Source of the DNA: Nitrosomonas sp.
GTDB lineage: Bacteria; Pseudomonadota; Gammaproteobacteria; Burkholderiales; Nitrosomonadaceae
Reading direction: 5' to 3'
DNA: 33,260 bases
NCBI GenBank assembly: GCA_021774075.1
Contig: JAJFJK010000012.1
Coordinates: forward strand, 1 to 33,260
Part shown: one piece after another, positions 1-8,634 of the stretch
Layout of the letters: each line of letters starts with the position of its first letter
Numbering within the stretch: the stretch's first letter is position 1
Made by a program: the position numbers and the translations under genes
The notes under the pieces: generated by a model
Seen by the model: only the letters and a program-made list of their open reading frames with translations
Databases searched by the model: none
What the model was told of the DNA's origin: nothing

Positions 1-609
1 GGCGCTTATACGTGCTTTTATAAGCCCGTAAAACCTTCTGGTCACACGTCTCGACATATCCAGTATTTCCCTCCAAAGCTTGGATACTGGGTTTTTCATC
101 AATACTTAGAACCAACGCGTTAAGTGGCGGGTTCAAGTACAACCCAATAATATTCGCCGATTTTTCTGCAAATTCAGGATCGGTGCTGACACACCAGCTA
201 CGAGCTCTATGCAAATGAATACCTTCTTTCTTCAATGCTCGCCAAACTGCATGATTACTAGCTTCCAGCTGCTCAGCCAAGGTTGGGCAGTCCCATCTGA
301 CCAACCCTTCAGGTGGGCCTGTATCTAACTTGGATAACAGCTTGTCCCTAAACGCCTTTCCATATGTTTCCGGTTTCCCAGGCCGCTGCTCATCTTCAAG
401 CCCAGCAATACCTCGTTCAGCAAAGCGCCGACGCCACTTGCTGACTCGCGGCACAGACATTTTAAATTCCGCAGCAACCTCTTGGTTCTGCTTTCCTGTA
501 GCACAGGCTAAAATAATTCTAGCTGCTCCGCGCTGTGGCTTCGCGTAACTTTTTCCAAATAAACTTTTTGTGCTTCTGTAAGTATGATTTCTATTGCTTT
601 TCTAGGCAT
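1..609 (-). pseudogene. IS630-family transposase, 5' part, frameshifted and cut by the window edge
   Basis: On the minus strand an ATG at 609 opens a frame beginning MPRKAIEIILTEAQ that stops after about 33 codons. A second frame (offset -1) picks up at about 530 with ARIILACATGKQNQEVAAEF and stays open to base 1. It carries a helix-turn-helix region (VPRVSKWRRRF), the family linker GIAGLEDEQRPGKPETYG, and the first catalytic Asp region LSIDEKPSIQAL near the left edge. These are hallmarks of IS630/Tc1-mariner transposases, which join host DNA at TA. The two halves are adjacent parts of one protein, so this is either a small out-of-frame deletion (favoured: a few residues usually present between SAEQ and ARIIL seem absent) or programmed -1 frameshifting. 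The sequence GGAAAAAG at about 550-560 is a possible slip site. The rest of the catalytic domain lies outside the window. Confidence 0.85.
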
Positions 610-656
610 AGTGACTATTATAGCTAATAATGTACATTATTAACGCAATTAAAAAC
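1..656 (-). mobile_element. IS630-family insertion sequence (right-hand portion)
   Basis: This is the DNA around the IS630-type transposase. Its outer boundary is estimated, not read: at about 646-657 the neighbouring IS1182-type reading frame stops resembling its family, which places the junction there. A perfect 18-bp palindrome of TAATAATGT and its complement sits at 625-642 between the transposase start and the junction, and may belong to the terminal region. The other end of the element is outside the window. Confidence 0.6.
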
Positions 657-1545
657 TAGTTTCCATTCGCCTGCTGCTTGAAGTCCCCGCAGCAGGAATT
701 GGCGAAAGCCTAATACCTGTTTGATAATACCAAACACTGGCTCAACAGTGCATTTACGTCTGCCGTAAAGTTCGCGTCCTGCTTGTGTTTTGAGTTGATG
801 CGTCATGCTAACCAAGGGAGTGTCTGCTTGCAGTCGCTGTGTATGGGCAGATGATGAGCCTCACGTCCAGCGAAATGATGGTGTTATGTCACGTTCAGCG
901 CAGGCTTTAACATTATCCTGGCTAAAATAACCATTGTCGGCCAGCAGTGTGACAGGTTTGCCGAGCGGATCTTGCAAATTATCCAGCGTTCGAGCATCGG
1001 CTTGACGCATTGCTTGTCGTTGGTTTCAGTGGTCAGGTCGCTGGCGACAATGAGCATACTCTCGATATCGACGGCTGCCTGACCGTTATAGCCTCGTATT
1101 TTGAAGCATTGACTTTGATCTTGGTGCCATCCAGCGATATGCGCCCCAATTTAAACAGCTTCATTGTTTGCGCAATGACCAACACCTGCACAAACAAATC
1201 CTCCAATTCCACCAGAAAATTTTTGCAGAAATTTGCGTTCGTGTCATGGTCCGGGTGTTAATCTGCAGCAAGAAAACGAAATGCTACTGAGTCATAGGTC
1301 GCCCGCTCAATCTTGCGGCTGGAAAATGTACCGGTGGCATAGCCGTAAACCAATAGCGCTAACATCATGGCCGGATGGTAGGCTTCTGAACCTTTGCCGG
1401 AATATCGATTTGTCAGTTTCGTCAAACCCAACTCATCAATGACCTCAATGATGAACCGCGCCAAATTATTGTCCGGTAACCAGCCATCTATTGAAAGGGG
1501 TAAAAGGTACTGCTGTTGACGATTGTAGGGTTTGAATTGACTCAT
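657..1545 (-). pseudogene. IS1182-family transposase, multiply broken
   Basis: The minus-strand start at 1545 gives MSQFKPYNRQQQYLLPLSID, followed by the N-terminal domain typical of IS1182 transposases (GWLPDNNLARFIIEVIDEL). An in-frame TAA at 1258-1260 interrupts it after RFLAAD, and the same frame continues with HPDHDTNANF and ISLDGTKIKVNASKYEA. A frame change at about 1090 then leads to YNGQAAVDIESMLIVASDL and, in another frame, LLADNGYFSQDNVKACAERD. The C-terminal motif YGRRKCTVEPVFGIIKQVLG follows, to GEWKLV at about 660. The stretch normally lying between SKYEA and the NGQAAVD segment is missing, so the gene also has an internal deletion. The last residues are replaced by IS630 sequence. 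Certainly non-functional. Confidence 0.85.
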
Positions 1546-1636
1546 ACGGCTTCCCGAAAAATCTGATTTTAATTGTTTACTATTGTAACAAATTGAGCCT
1601 TCTGACACTTTAAGTCCTACAGACTCCTAGGAGGCT
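657..1636 (-). mobile_element. IS1182-family element remnant
   Basis: This remnant is defined by the broken transposase plus about 90 bp upstream of its start. The upstream end is placed provisionally at the imperfect palindrome around 1613-1636 (AGTCCTACAGACTCCTAGGA followed by GGCT), which looks like an element tip and overlaps the 3' end of the next gene. The downstream end appears to have been removed by the IS630 insertion. Boundaries are estimates; no target duplication could be identified. Confidence 0.5.
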
Positions 1637-1985
1637 TACAATAAAACCGTGATGGAAATTCTTCACTTCGTCCTCTGTTTCTAATCACATCACCACCTTC
1701 GCTGACACAAACCATCGTTGACTTGTCCAGATTCGGGAAATATTCATTTGATCCAGGTTGTGCGGATGTTGGTGGTACTTTTTCCCTGATCCTGGCACAG
1801 ATTTCCGATTCATTTGGTTTTGATGGCACATCCGCCATGGCTGGTATTGGACATAACCCACATGGGTCGCCCGGACATAAACAACCTTTACAACTGGCCT
1901 GGGCAGGTGCGGCCAGTATTGCCAAACATAAGCCAAAAATTAGTATAAAAAACATCTTAAACATACTGATTAATTCTAAACGCAT
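1617..1985 (-). CDS. small Cys-rich exported protein of unknown function
   Basis: 122 residues. I do not recognise the family. The start at 1985 is chosen because AAAGGA lies 7-8 nt upstream. The N-terminus is a clear signal peptide: charged start MRLELISMFK, hydrophobic MFFILIFGLCLAILAA, then PAQA before a likely cleavage ahead of SCKGC. The mature protein opens with a dense cysteine cluster, CKGCLCPGDPCGLCP (five Cys in 14 residues, with two CxxC pairs), then a polar region and three more Cys. Such clusters could bind metal or form disulfides in the periplasm; that is inference. The final residues PPRSL and the stop fall inside the palindrome taken as the IS1182 end, so the original C-terminus may have been slightly longer. 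It stands alone between IS debris and ybiT. Confidence 0.65.
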   Translation of the reverse strand: MRLELISMFKMFFILIFGLCLAILAAPAQASCKGCLCPGDPCGLCPIPAMADVPSKPNESEICARIREKVPPTSAQPGSNEYFPNLDKSTMVCVSEGGDVIRNRGRSEEFPSRFYCKPPRSL

Positions 1986-2130
1986 TATTTATTCCTTTTA
2001 TCGAGATTCTGTTAGAAAAGCGCCAATTAGTTCTGATTCGAATAGATGATGGGGAAGGTATTTGATCATCAAATATTGAATCGTAAATAATCAGCGATTC
2101 CTTAACTATGCTTTATTCTAACCCCATAAA

Positions 2131-2158
2131 TTGCAAATAAATAATGATTCGCTACAAA
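2131..2158 (+). promoter_or_regulatory. candidate sigma-70 promoter for ybiT
   Basis: TTGCAA (2131-2136) and TACAAA (2153-2158) are separated by 16 nt, about 57 bp upstream of the chosen ybiT start. Both boxes match the consensus only partly. The rest of the 1986-2214 intergenic stretch holds a 13-nt near-palindrome (TTTGAT-C-ATCAAA at about 2061-2073) and a short sequence AATCAGCGATTCC (2089-2101) resembling one in the ilvC-psd gap; nothing else is evident. Confidence 0.3.
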
Positions 2159-2214
2159 ACACAAAAACATTTAAAATAGCGCCTTTTTTCAAATCTTCAT
2201 TTCAGGTTAAAACT

Positions 2215-3819
2215 TTGATCACTACAGCCAATATCACCATGCAATTTGGGGCCAAGCCTCTGTTTGAAAATGTTTCTGTAAAATTTGGTAATGGTAATCG
2301 TTATGGTTTAATTGGTGCCAATGGTTGCGGTAAATCCACATTCATGAAGATTCTTGGCCGCGATCTTGAACCCACTTCGGGCAATATCAGTGTAGACAGC
2401 GGCGAGCGTGTGGGTAAACTGCGTCAGGACCAGTTTGCATTTGAGAACTATTTTGTCATCGATACTGTGATGATGGGACATGAAGAATTGTGGCGTGTTA
2501 AAGAAGAGCGTGATGCAATCTATGCCAATCCAGAGGCTACAGAAGAAGATTATATGCATGCCGCTGAGCTTGAAACGGAATTTGCCGAATTGGATGGCTA
2601 TTCCGCTGAAGCGCGTGCCGGCGAATTACTATTGGGTGTTGGCATTCCATCCACTCAGCATCATGGCCCGATGAGCGCCATTGCCCCTGGTTTCAAATTG
2701 CGCGTGTTATTGGCACAAGCGCTATTTTCCAATCCGGATATTTTATTGCTGGATGAGCCAACCAATAACCTGGATATCAATACCATACGCTGGCTGGAAG
2801 ATGTCATCAATGCCAGCAAGAACACCATTATCATTATCTCTCATGACCGCCATTTTCTGAATAGTGTCTGCACCCATATGGCCGACCTGGATTATGGTGA
2901 GCTGCGTGTTTATCCGGGCAATTATGATGAATACATGACAGCCTCGACCCAAGTACGTGAACGGATGTTGGCAAATAACGCAAAAAAGAAAGTGCAAATT
3001 GCTGACTTGCAATCCTTTGTCAGTCGATTTTCTGCCAACGCGTCAAAAGCCCGTCAGGCAACCAGTCGCGCACGTCAAATTGAAAAAATAAAACTGGAAG
3101 ATGTTAAACCTTCCAGTCGCCAATACCCTTATATTCGTTTTGAGGTCGATGACAAAGACAAACTGCATCGCTTAGCCGCCTCAATTAAAGGCATCAGTAA
3201 AAGTTTCCCAGGCCTGGAAAAACCTTTATTTACAAATTTCAGCATTGACATTGAAGCAGGTGAGAAAGTCGCTATTATTGGCCCAAACGGTATTGGCAAA
3301 AGCACACTTATGCATTGCCTTGTCGGAGACTTGCCACCCGATACCGGCGAAATAAAATGGGCGGAGAAAGCGCAGTCCGGCTATTATCCGCAAGATCATG
3401 CCGCCGATTTTGAACATAAAATGTCCTTAACCGAATGGATGGGACAGTGGCGGCAAGAATCCGATGATGATCAAGCCATACGTGGCACGCTGGGTCGACT
3501 ATTATTCTCTGGCGATGATGTAAAGAAATCTGTTAAAGTAATATCTGGTGGAGAACAGGGCCGCATGCTGTTTGGCAAATTAATTCTTCAAAAACCAAAT
3601 GTGATGTTGATGGATGAACCAACCAATCACTTGGATATGGAATCAATTGAGTCACTTAACAGCGCGTTAGAAAGTTTTACTGGCACCTTAATTTTTATTT
3701 CTCATGACCGAGAATTTGTGTCTTCATTAGCAACACGAATTATTGAAATGAAGCCTGATGGCATTAACGATTTCAAGGGCAATTATGAAGATTATCTCCG
3801 AGATCAAGGTATTGAATAA
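2215..3819 (+). CDS. ybiT: ABC-F family ATPase YbiT
   Basis: 534 residues with two ABC ATPase domains on one chain and no membrane segments, as in soluble ABC-F proteins that act at the ribosome. First domain: Walker [10 protein letters not shown] at residues 34-42 and Walker [12 protein letters not shown], with the degenerate signature [12 protein letters not shown] seen in YbiT. The linker ([20 protein letters not shown]) is rich in Lys/Arg/Ala. Second domain: GPNGIGKST at 356-364, signature [10 protein letters not shown], and [19 protein letters not shown]. The protein ends [12 protein letters not shown], like E. coli YbiT (about 530 residues). A TTG start at 2215 is preferred: AGG lies 8 nt upstream and the family begins just before the VTMQFG-like motif (ITMQFG here). 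A longer in-frame extension to 2131 lacks homology. ABC-F proteins resolve particular translation stalls; the exact client of YbiT is not evident from sequence. Confidence 0.93.
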   Translation: MITTANITMQFGAKPLFENVSVKFGNGNRYGLIGANGCGKSTFMKILGRDLEPTSGNISVDSGERVGKLRQDQFAFENYFVIDTVMMGHEELWRVKEERDAIYANPEATEEDYMHAAELETEFAELDGYSAEARAGELLLGVGIPSTQHHGPMSAIAPGFKLRVLLAQALFSNPDILLLDEPTNNLDINTIRWLEDVINASKNTIIIISHDRHFLNSVCTHMADLDYGELRVYPGNYDEYMTASTQVRERMLANNAKKKVQIADLQSFVSRFSANASKARQATSRARQIEKIKLEDVKPSSRQYPYIRFEVDDKDKLHRLAASIKGISKSFPGLEKPLFTNFSIDIEAGEKVAIIGPNGIGKSTLMHCLVGDLPPDTGEIKWAEKAQSGYYPQDHAADFEHKMSLTEWMGQWRQESDDDQAIRGTLGRLLFSGDDVKKSVKVISGGEQGRMLFGKLILQKPNVMLMDEPTNHLDMESIESLNSALESFTGTLIFISHDREFVSSLATRIIEMKPDGINDFKGNYEDYLRDQGIE

Positions 3820-3820
3820 C

Positions 3821-4165
3821 TTGAATAGAATGGCTGTACTTCTGGTTCTTTTGGTGATTGGCGTATCATTTTCATCAATTGCAATGGCAGAAAAGATCCA
3901 ACATCTGCAACAACGCGCCAGCTTTGCTTATGACGAAATGCTGAAGACCCAGCAACAAGCCGACATTGCCGCAAAAAAACTGGCGCGTGCGGAAAAAAGG
4001 GCCGAGTCAATCAGGCAACAACTAACCAGAGCTGAGAATGAAGCTGAGAAAATCAGACAAGAATCTAATGACGCAATTACTGCATTGGAACAAGCAACCA
4101 GCACATGGAAAAGCTCTTCCGGTGAACTGGCTCAGGAATGGGAGCAGTCGTCTGAAATGAGATAG
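3821..4165 (+). CDS. small exported coiled-coil protein, hypothetical
   Basis: About 114 residues. The proposed start is TTG at 3821 (LNRMAVLL), 11 nt after AAGG at 3806-3809 and one base after the ybiT stop; an ATG at 3830 is the alternative. The N-terminus is a signal peptide (MAVLLVLLVIGVSFSSIAMA, cleavage likely before EKIQ). The mature part is almost entirely charged heptad-like helix, rich in Ala, Glu, Lys, Arg and Gln (AAKKLARAEKRAESIRQQLT and onward), predicting a long coiled coil in the periplasm. No catalytic motif is visible. The tight spacing suggests translation coupled to ybiT. I cannot assign a function; small periplasmic or envelope-associated coiled-coil proteins of this kind are common and poorly characterised. 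Confidence 0.65.
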   Translation: MNRMAVLLVLLVIGVSFSSIAMAEKIQHLQQRASFAYDEMLKTQQQADIAAKKLARAEKRAESIRQQLTRAENEAEKIRQESNDAITALEQATSTWKSSSGELAQEWEQSSEMR

Positions 4166-4197
4166 ATAGCCTCAGAACAATGCGGGTTTAAGCCTAT

Positions 4198-4218
4198 AGG
4201 GCGCTTCTATAAATTCAG
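4198..4218. repeat. solo copy of the MITE terminal repeat
   Basis: AGGGCGCTTCTATAAATTCA (with the following G) matches 20 of 21 positions of the right-hand terminal repeat of the element at 7513-7653. It overlaps the last codons and the TAG stop of the GNAT gene. No partner end is seen nearby. Confidence 0.6.
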
Positions 4219-4641
4219 CACCATTTCCACGTGAGGGATTCCCGCTTCCATGAATTCCTCACCGGCAACCATAAAACCAAATTTCGCATAAAATTGAATC
4301 GCGGTAGTTTGGGCATTGAGCATTACTTTTTTTAAATCCTGCTTTTTTGACTCTTCAAGTAATCGCTGTAACATGGCACTCCCATAACCTTTTCCACGCC
4401 ATTCTTTCAACACGGCCATACGTCCGATATGACCATCCGGCAGCAGCCTGGCTGTACCAATTGGCGTCCCTTGTGGGTTCTTTGCTAGCGCGTGCAAGCT
4501 GATTTCATCAAACTCATCCCATTCCAGCGCTATTGGAACCTGCTGTTCATGCACAAATACGGCTTCACGGATAACACGCAATTCTGCGGCTTGATCTTGC
4601 CAGCTTACGAGTTGAATCTGGTGACCAGTCAATGGCGGCAT
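4207..4641 (-). CDS. GNAT-family N-acetyltransferase
   Basis: 144 residues, a single GNAT domain. The acetyl-CoA pyrophosphate-binding loop is RGKGYGSAM at residues 82-90, preceded by the beta-4 strand IGRMAVLKEW. A C-terminal segment AIQFYAKFGFMVAGEEFMEA is typical of the small ElaA/YjcF-like acetyltransferases. The acceptor substrate cannot be told from sequence. It lies 20 nt downstream of purA on the same strand and probably shares its transcript. The last residues (VLNL) and the stop are encoded by a short repeat, so the C-terminus may differ by a few residues from relatives. Confidence 0.88.
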   Translation of the reverse strand: MPPLTGHQIQLVSWQDQAAELRVIREAVFVHEQQVPIALEWDEFDEISLHALAKNPQGTPIGTARLLPDGHIGRMAVLKEWRGKGYGSAMLQRLLEESKKQDLKKVMLNAQTTAIQFYAKFGFMVAGEEFMEAGIPHVEMVLNL

Positions 4642-4661
4642 GACAGCAAAATACGGATATT

Positions 4662-5978
<1,317 letters not shown>

Positions 5979-5999
5979 CTATCACTGTATGTTTGTATT

Positions 6000-7154
6000 T
6001 CAATTAATTTCCTCAACCACCCATTCCCCATTACGCAATATTAACTGTCTGTCACAAGTCAATGTTGTACCTTGATGCCCTGGAAGTTCCGCAATAACAA
6101 TCTCCCCAGCCGCACGCAATTCCCCGACCATGGCTTCCAATGCCTTATTGTCTTTCATGTAGGGCGCCCGGATTCCCTTTGGATAAGGCTCTGGTTTAAC
6201 CAATCTGGACAGTTCCCGTAAGTCCATACTAAAACCAGTCGCAGGACGCGCTCTTCCAAAAGCCTTGCCGATTTCATCGTAGCGCCCGCCTAATGCAATT
6301 GCATTGGAACACCCCCGAGCATAAGCGGCAAAAACCATACCTGTATGATAGTGATAACCTCGCAAATCCGCCAAATCAAATGCAACGGTATCCACTACGG
6401 TGTTTAATTCGTTCCCAATTGTTTCAAGCTCATCCAATGCTGTTTTGATTTCAGAATGATCAGGCAGCCACTTGCGGGCATCCGCCAATATTTTCCCGTC
6501 ACCATAAAGCTCAGGCAGCAGGAGCAATGCATCACGCGTCGTCTTATCCAGATCCGCACAAAGTATTTTCAGAGCAGGAACATCTTTTGCCTGTAGGGTA
6601 TTGAATAATTGTGTCTCTATTCCCGGCGGAATGTCGGCATCTTTAATGATACGCCTAAAAACAGCAACATGACCTAAATCCAAATGTATTCTATCAACAC
6701 CTGAAATCGACAGGCATTGCAACATCAGTCGCTGGATTTCAAGATCACTTTCCAAGCCAGCATGGCCGTACAATTCAGCGCCGATTTGCAGTGGCTCACG
6801 GGTTTGTGTTAACCCTGATGGAACCGTGTGCAACACACTATGCGCATAACATAGCCGGGTAACCCCTTCGCAATTTAACAAATGCGCATCAATACGCGCA
6901 ACCTGCGGCGTCATATCCGCCCGCAGACCCATCATTCGACCACTGAGCTGGTCAATCACCTTGAACATGTTCAAATCCATATCGCTACCGCTGCCGGTCA
7001 GCAAAGATTCGACATATTCCAGCATGGGCGGTGTGACTTGTTGATAACCGCACACAAACAACAAATCAATCATTCGCCGCCGCATTACTTCAATATGTAA
7101 TGCTTCGGCAGGTAATATATCTTCGATATACTCAGGGAGTAACCAGTTACGCAT
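6000..7154 (-). CDS. hisZ: ATP phosphoribosyltransferase regulatory subunit HisZ
   Basis: 384 residues, a paralogue of the histidyl-tRNA synthetase catalytic core without the anticodon-binding domain. Recognisable class II-like segments are LPEYIEDILPAEA at the start, GLRADMTPQVARIDAH (motif-2-like, about 75-92) and ALGGRYDEIGKAFGR. HisZ assembles with the short form of HisG and confers both activity and histidine feedback control on the first step of histidine biosynthesis. Its presence implies that the genome encodes a short HisG elsewhere. It sits between yjeT and purA, a conserved order in betaproteobacteria. Confidence 0.95.
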   Translation of the reverse strand: MRNWLLPEYIEDILPAEALHIEVMRRRMIDLLFVCGYQQVTPPMLEYVESLLTGSGSDMDLNMFKVIDQLSGRMMGLRADMTPQVARIDAHLLNCEGVTRLCYAHSVLHTVPSGLTQTREPLQIGAELYGHAGLESDLEIQRLMLQCLSISGVDRIHLDLGHVAVFRRIIKDADIPPGIETQLFNTLQAKDVPALKILCADLDKTTRDALLLLPELYGDGKILADARKWLPDHSEIKTALDELETIGNELNTVVDTVAFDLADLRGYHYHTGMVFAAYARGCSNAIALGGRYDEIGKAFGRARPATGFSMDLRELSRLVKPEPYPKGIRAPYMKDNKALEAMVGELRAAGEIVIAELPGHQGTTLTCDRQLILRNGEWVVEEIN

Positions 7155-7204
7155 GGTTATATTTTAAAAATACTGACAAGAAGAGGAAAAGAATAAGCTA
7201 TGTG

Positions 7205-7390
7205 CTAACTCACAATAAGCAATAGTATTAAACCGATAATCATTGAACTCAAACCTATAAAGCGTAGCTGACCGTCATCAACTTCGGTCATTTTCTTGAA
7301 AGTCTCACGCCAAGTCTGAGGCGACAGGAACGGTAAGATACCTTCCAGAATCAACATCAACGCAATTGCCATCAAAAAAGTTTCCCACAT
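7205..7390 (-). CDS. yjeT: DUF2065 small inner-membrane protein (YjeT-like)
   Basis: 61 residues with two hydrophobic helices: about 4-24 (TFLMAIALMLILEGILPFL) and about 43-60 (FIGLSSMIIGLILLLIV), joined by a polar loop with the typical SPQTWRETFKKM segment. This matches the DUF2065/YjeT family in length and layout. AGGAG lies upstream of the ATG. The family is regularly found between hflC and hisZ/purA, but its function is unknown. Here a terminator and a MITE-like element separate it from hflC, so it is probably the first gene of a yjeT-hisZ-purA-GNAT unit. Confidence 0.9.
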   Translation of the reverse strand: MWETFLMAIALMLILEGILPFLSPQTWRETFKKMTEVDDGQLRFIGLSSMIIGLILLLIVS

Positions 7391-7508
7391 TATGGCAACA
7401 TCTCCTGCATATTAAAACTTTTAGTTGATCTTTTAAGGTTCAGAAAAAACAAAGAGAATCTGTTTAAAGCAAGTATCAAAATATAATACCGCATTATCCA
7501 GAATCTCT

Positions 7509-7657
7509 TTAGGGCACTTCTAAAAATCCAGATTTCATCCCAACTACTGTGTTACAGAAAAAATTTATTGCTTACATATCAAACATATGCTGCGCTGCAA
7601 AATTTCTTCTGTGCCTTGCATTTGGGCGAACTCTGAATTTTTAGAAGCGCCCTTTAC
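7509..7657. mobile_element. 141-bp MITE-like palindromic element with 4-bp target duplication
   Basis: The element proper is 7513-7653. Its first ~24 bases (GGGCACTTCTAAAAATCCAG and on) and the complement of its last ~24 (GGGCGCTTCTAAAAATTCAG and on) match at 22 of 25 positions when the flanking A is included. It is flanked on both sides by TTTA (7509-7512 and 7654-7657), a probable target-site duplication. Further imperfect inverted pairing continues inward (CAGAAAAAATTT against AAATTTCTTCTG), so most of the element could fold into one long hairpin. It has no coding capacity, so it is probably a non-autonomous derivative mobilised by some insertion sequence. Which one is not evident here. 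Confidence 0.7.
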
Positions 7658-7687
7658 GCACAAATCGTTAGTAAACCTTAACACATC

Positions 7688-7724
7688 AAAAAGCAGTATG
7701 AATCGCACCAAAATGGTGCGATTC
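7688..7724 (-). terminator. hairpin downstream of hflC
   Basis: There is a perfect 11-bp stem, GAATCGCACCA (7700-7710) and TGGTGCGATTC (7714-7724), with a 3-nt loop. On the minus strand it is followed after 7 nt by five T. It lies about 40 nt beyond the hflC stop and probably ends the hfq-hflXKC transcript. The T-run is short and offset, so termination strength is uncertain. Confidence 0.55.
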
Positions 7725-7761
7725 GACTGTTTCAGTTTCTAACGTATTAAAAGCATCACCA

Positions 7762-8634
7762 CTATCTGCTAGTTGAATCTTTCATGTATTTAAAGAAGTC
7801 TGAGCTAGGCTCAAGCAACATTATGTCGCCTTTATCTTGGAAGGTTTGCTTGTAAGCATCCATGCTACGCCAAAAGGCATAAAACTCAGCATCTTTCTCA
7901 AATGCAGAAGCATAGATGGCTGCGGCCTCTCCATCGCCTTCACCCATGGTTCTCTGTGCTTCACGATAAGCTTCAGCTAAAATGACTTCGCGTTGACGAT
8001 CTGCATCCGCTCGGATTTTCTCAGATTCTGCAGCACCGGTTGAGCGCAATTCATTCGCCACACGTTTACGTTCCGCTTCAATCCGTCGATAAACAGATTC
8101 ACTAACTTCTTGCGGCAAGTCAACCCGTTTTAAACGCACATCGATAACTTCTACACCAATGCCACGTGCATCCGCATCCGCTCTCTGGCGCATGATTTCC
8201 ATAATTTGATCGCGCTCACCTGAAACCACATCGTGCACAGTACGATTACCAAATTCGTTACGCAAACTCGCGTTAATCGTCTGTGCAAGACGCGTCTGCG
8301 CCAAAGCCTCATCACCACGCACAGCAACATAGTATTGCGTCACATCGATAATACGCCATTTCACAAACAGATCGACAAGTACGTTTTTCTTCTCTGAAGT
8401 AATGAAACGTTCCGGTTCTTCAGCATCCATCGTCAAAATACGATTCTCAAAAAAACGCACATTTTGTGCAATCGGTATCTTGAAATACAAACCCGGCTCT
8501 GTCTTTACGTCAATTACCTCACCCAACTGGAACAAGAGTGCCTGTTGACGTTCATCTACAATATAGATCGCTGAGCTACCCAGAAAAAATACGGCAACGA
8601 GGATACCTGCTAATACTGATGTTAAATTTTTCAT
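7762..8634 (-). CDS. hflC: HflC, band-7/SPFH membrane protein
   Basis: 290 residues. One N-terminal membrane anchor (about 5-26, SVLAGILVAVFFLGSSAIYI) is followed by an SPFH/band-7 domain (VDERQQALLFQLGEV through EVIDVRLKRVDLP) and a long charged helix (EAERKRVANELRSTGAAESE). HflC pairs with HflK to form the large periplasm-facing cage that surrounds and restrains the FtsH protease in the inner membrane. It starts on the base immediately after the hflK stop, consistent with translational coupling and a fixed HflK:HflC ratio. Confidence 0.97.
   Translation of the reverse strand: MKNLTSVLAGILVAVFFLGSSAIYIVDERQQALLFQLGEVIDVKTEPGLYFKIPIAQNVRFFENRILTMDAEEPERFITSEKKNVLVDLFVKWRIIDVTQYYVAVRGDEALAQTRLAQTINASLRNEFGNRTVHDVVSGERDQIMEIMRQRADADARGIGVEVIDVRLKRVDLPQEVSESVYRRIEAERKRVANELRSTGAAESEKIRADADRQREVILAEAYREAQRTMGEGDGEAAAIYASAFEKDAEFYAFWRSMDAYKQTFQDKGDIMLLEPSSDFFKYMKDSTSR

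Noticed and set aside
1010-1442. Plus-strand open frames across the IS1182 remnant
   Set aside because: They run opposite to recognisable transposase fragments and show no features of real proteins.
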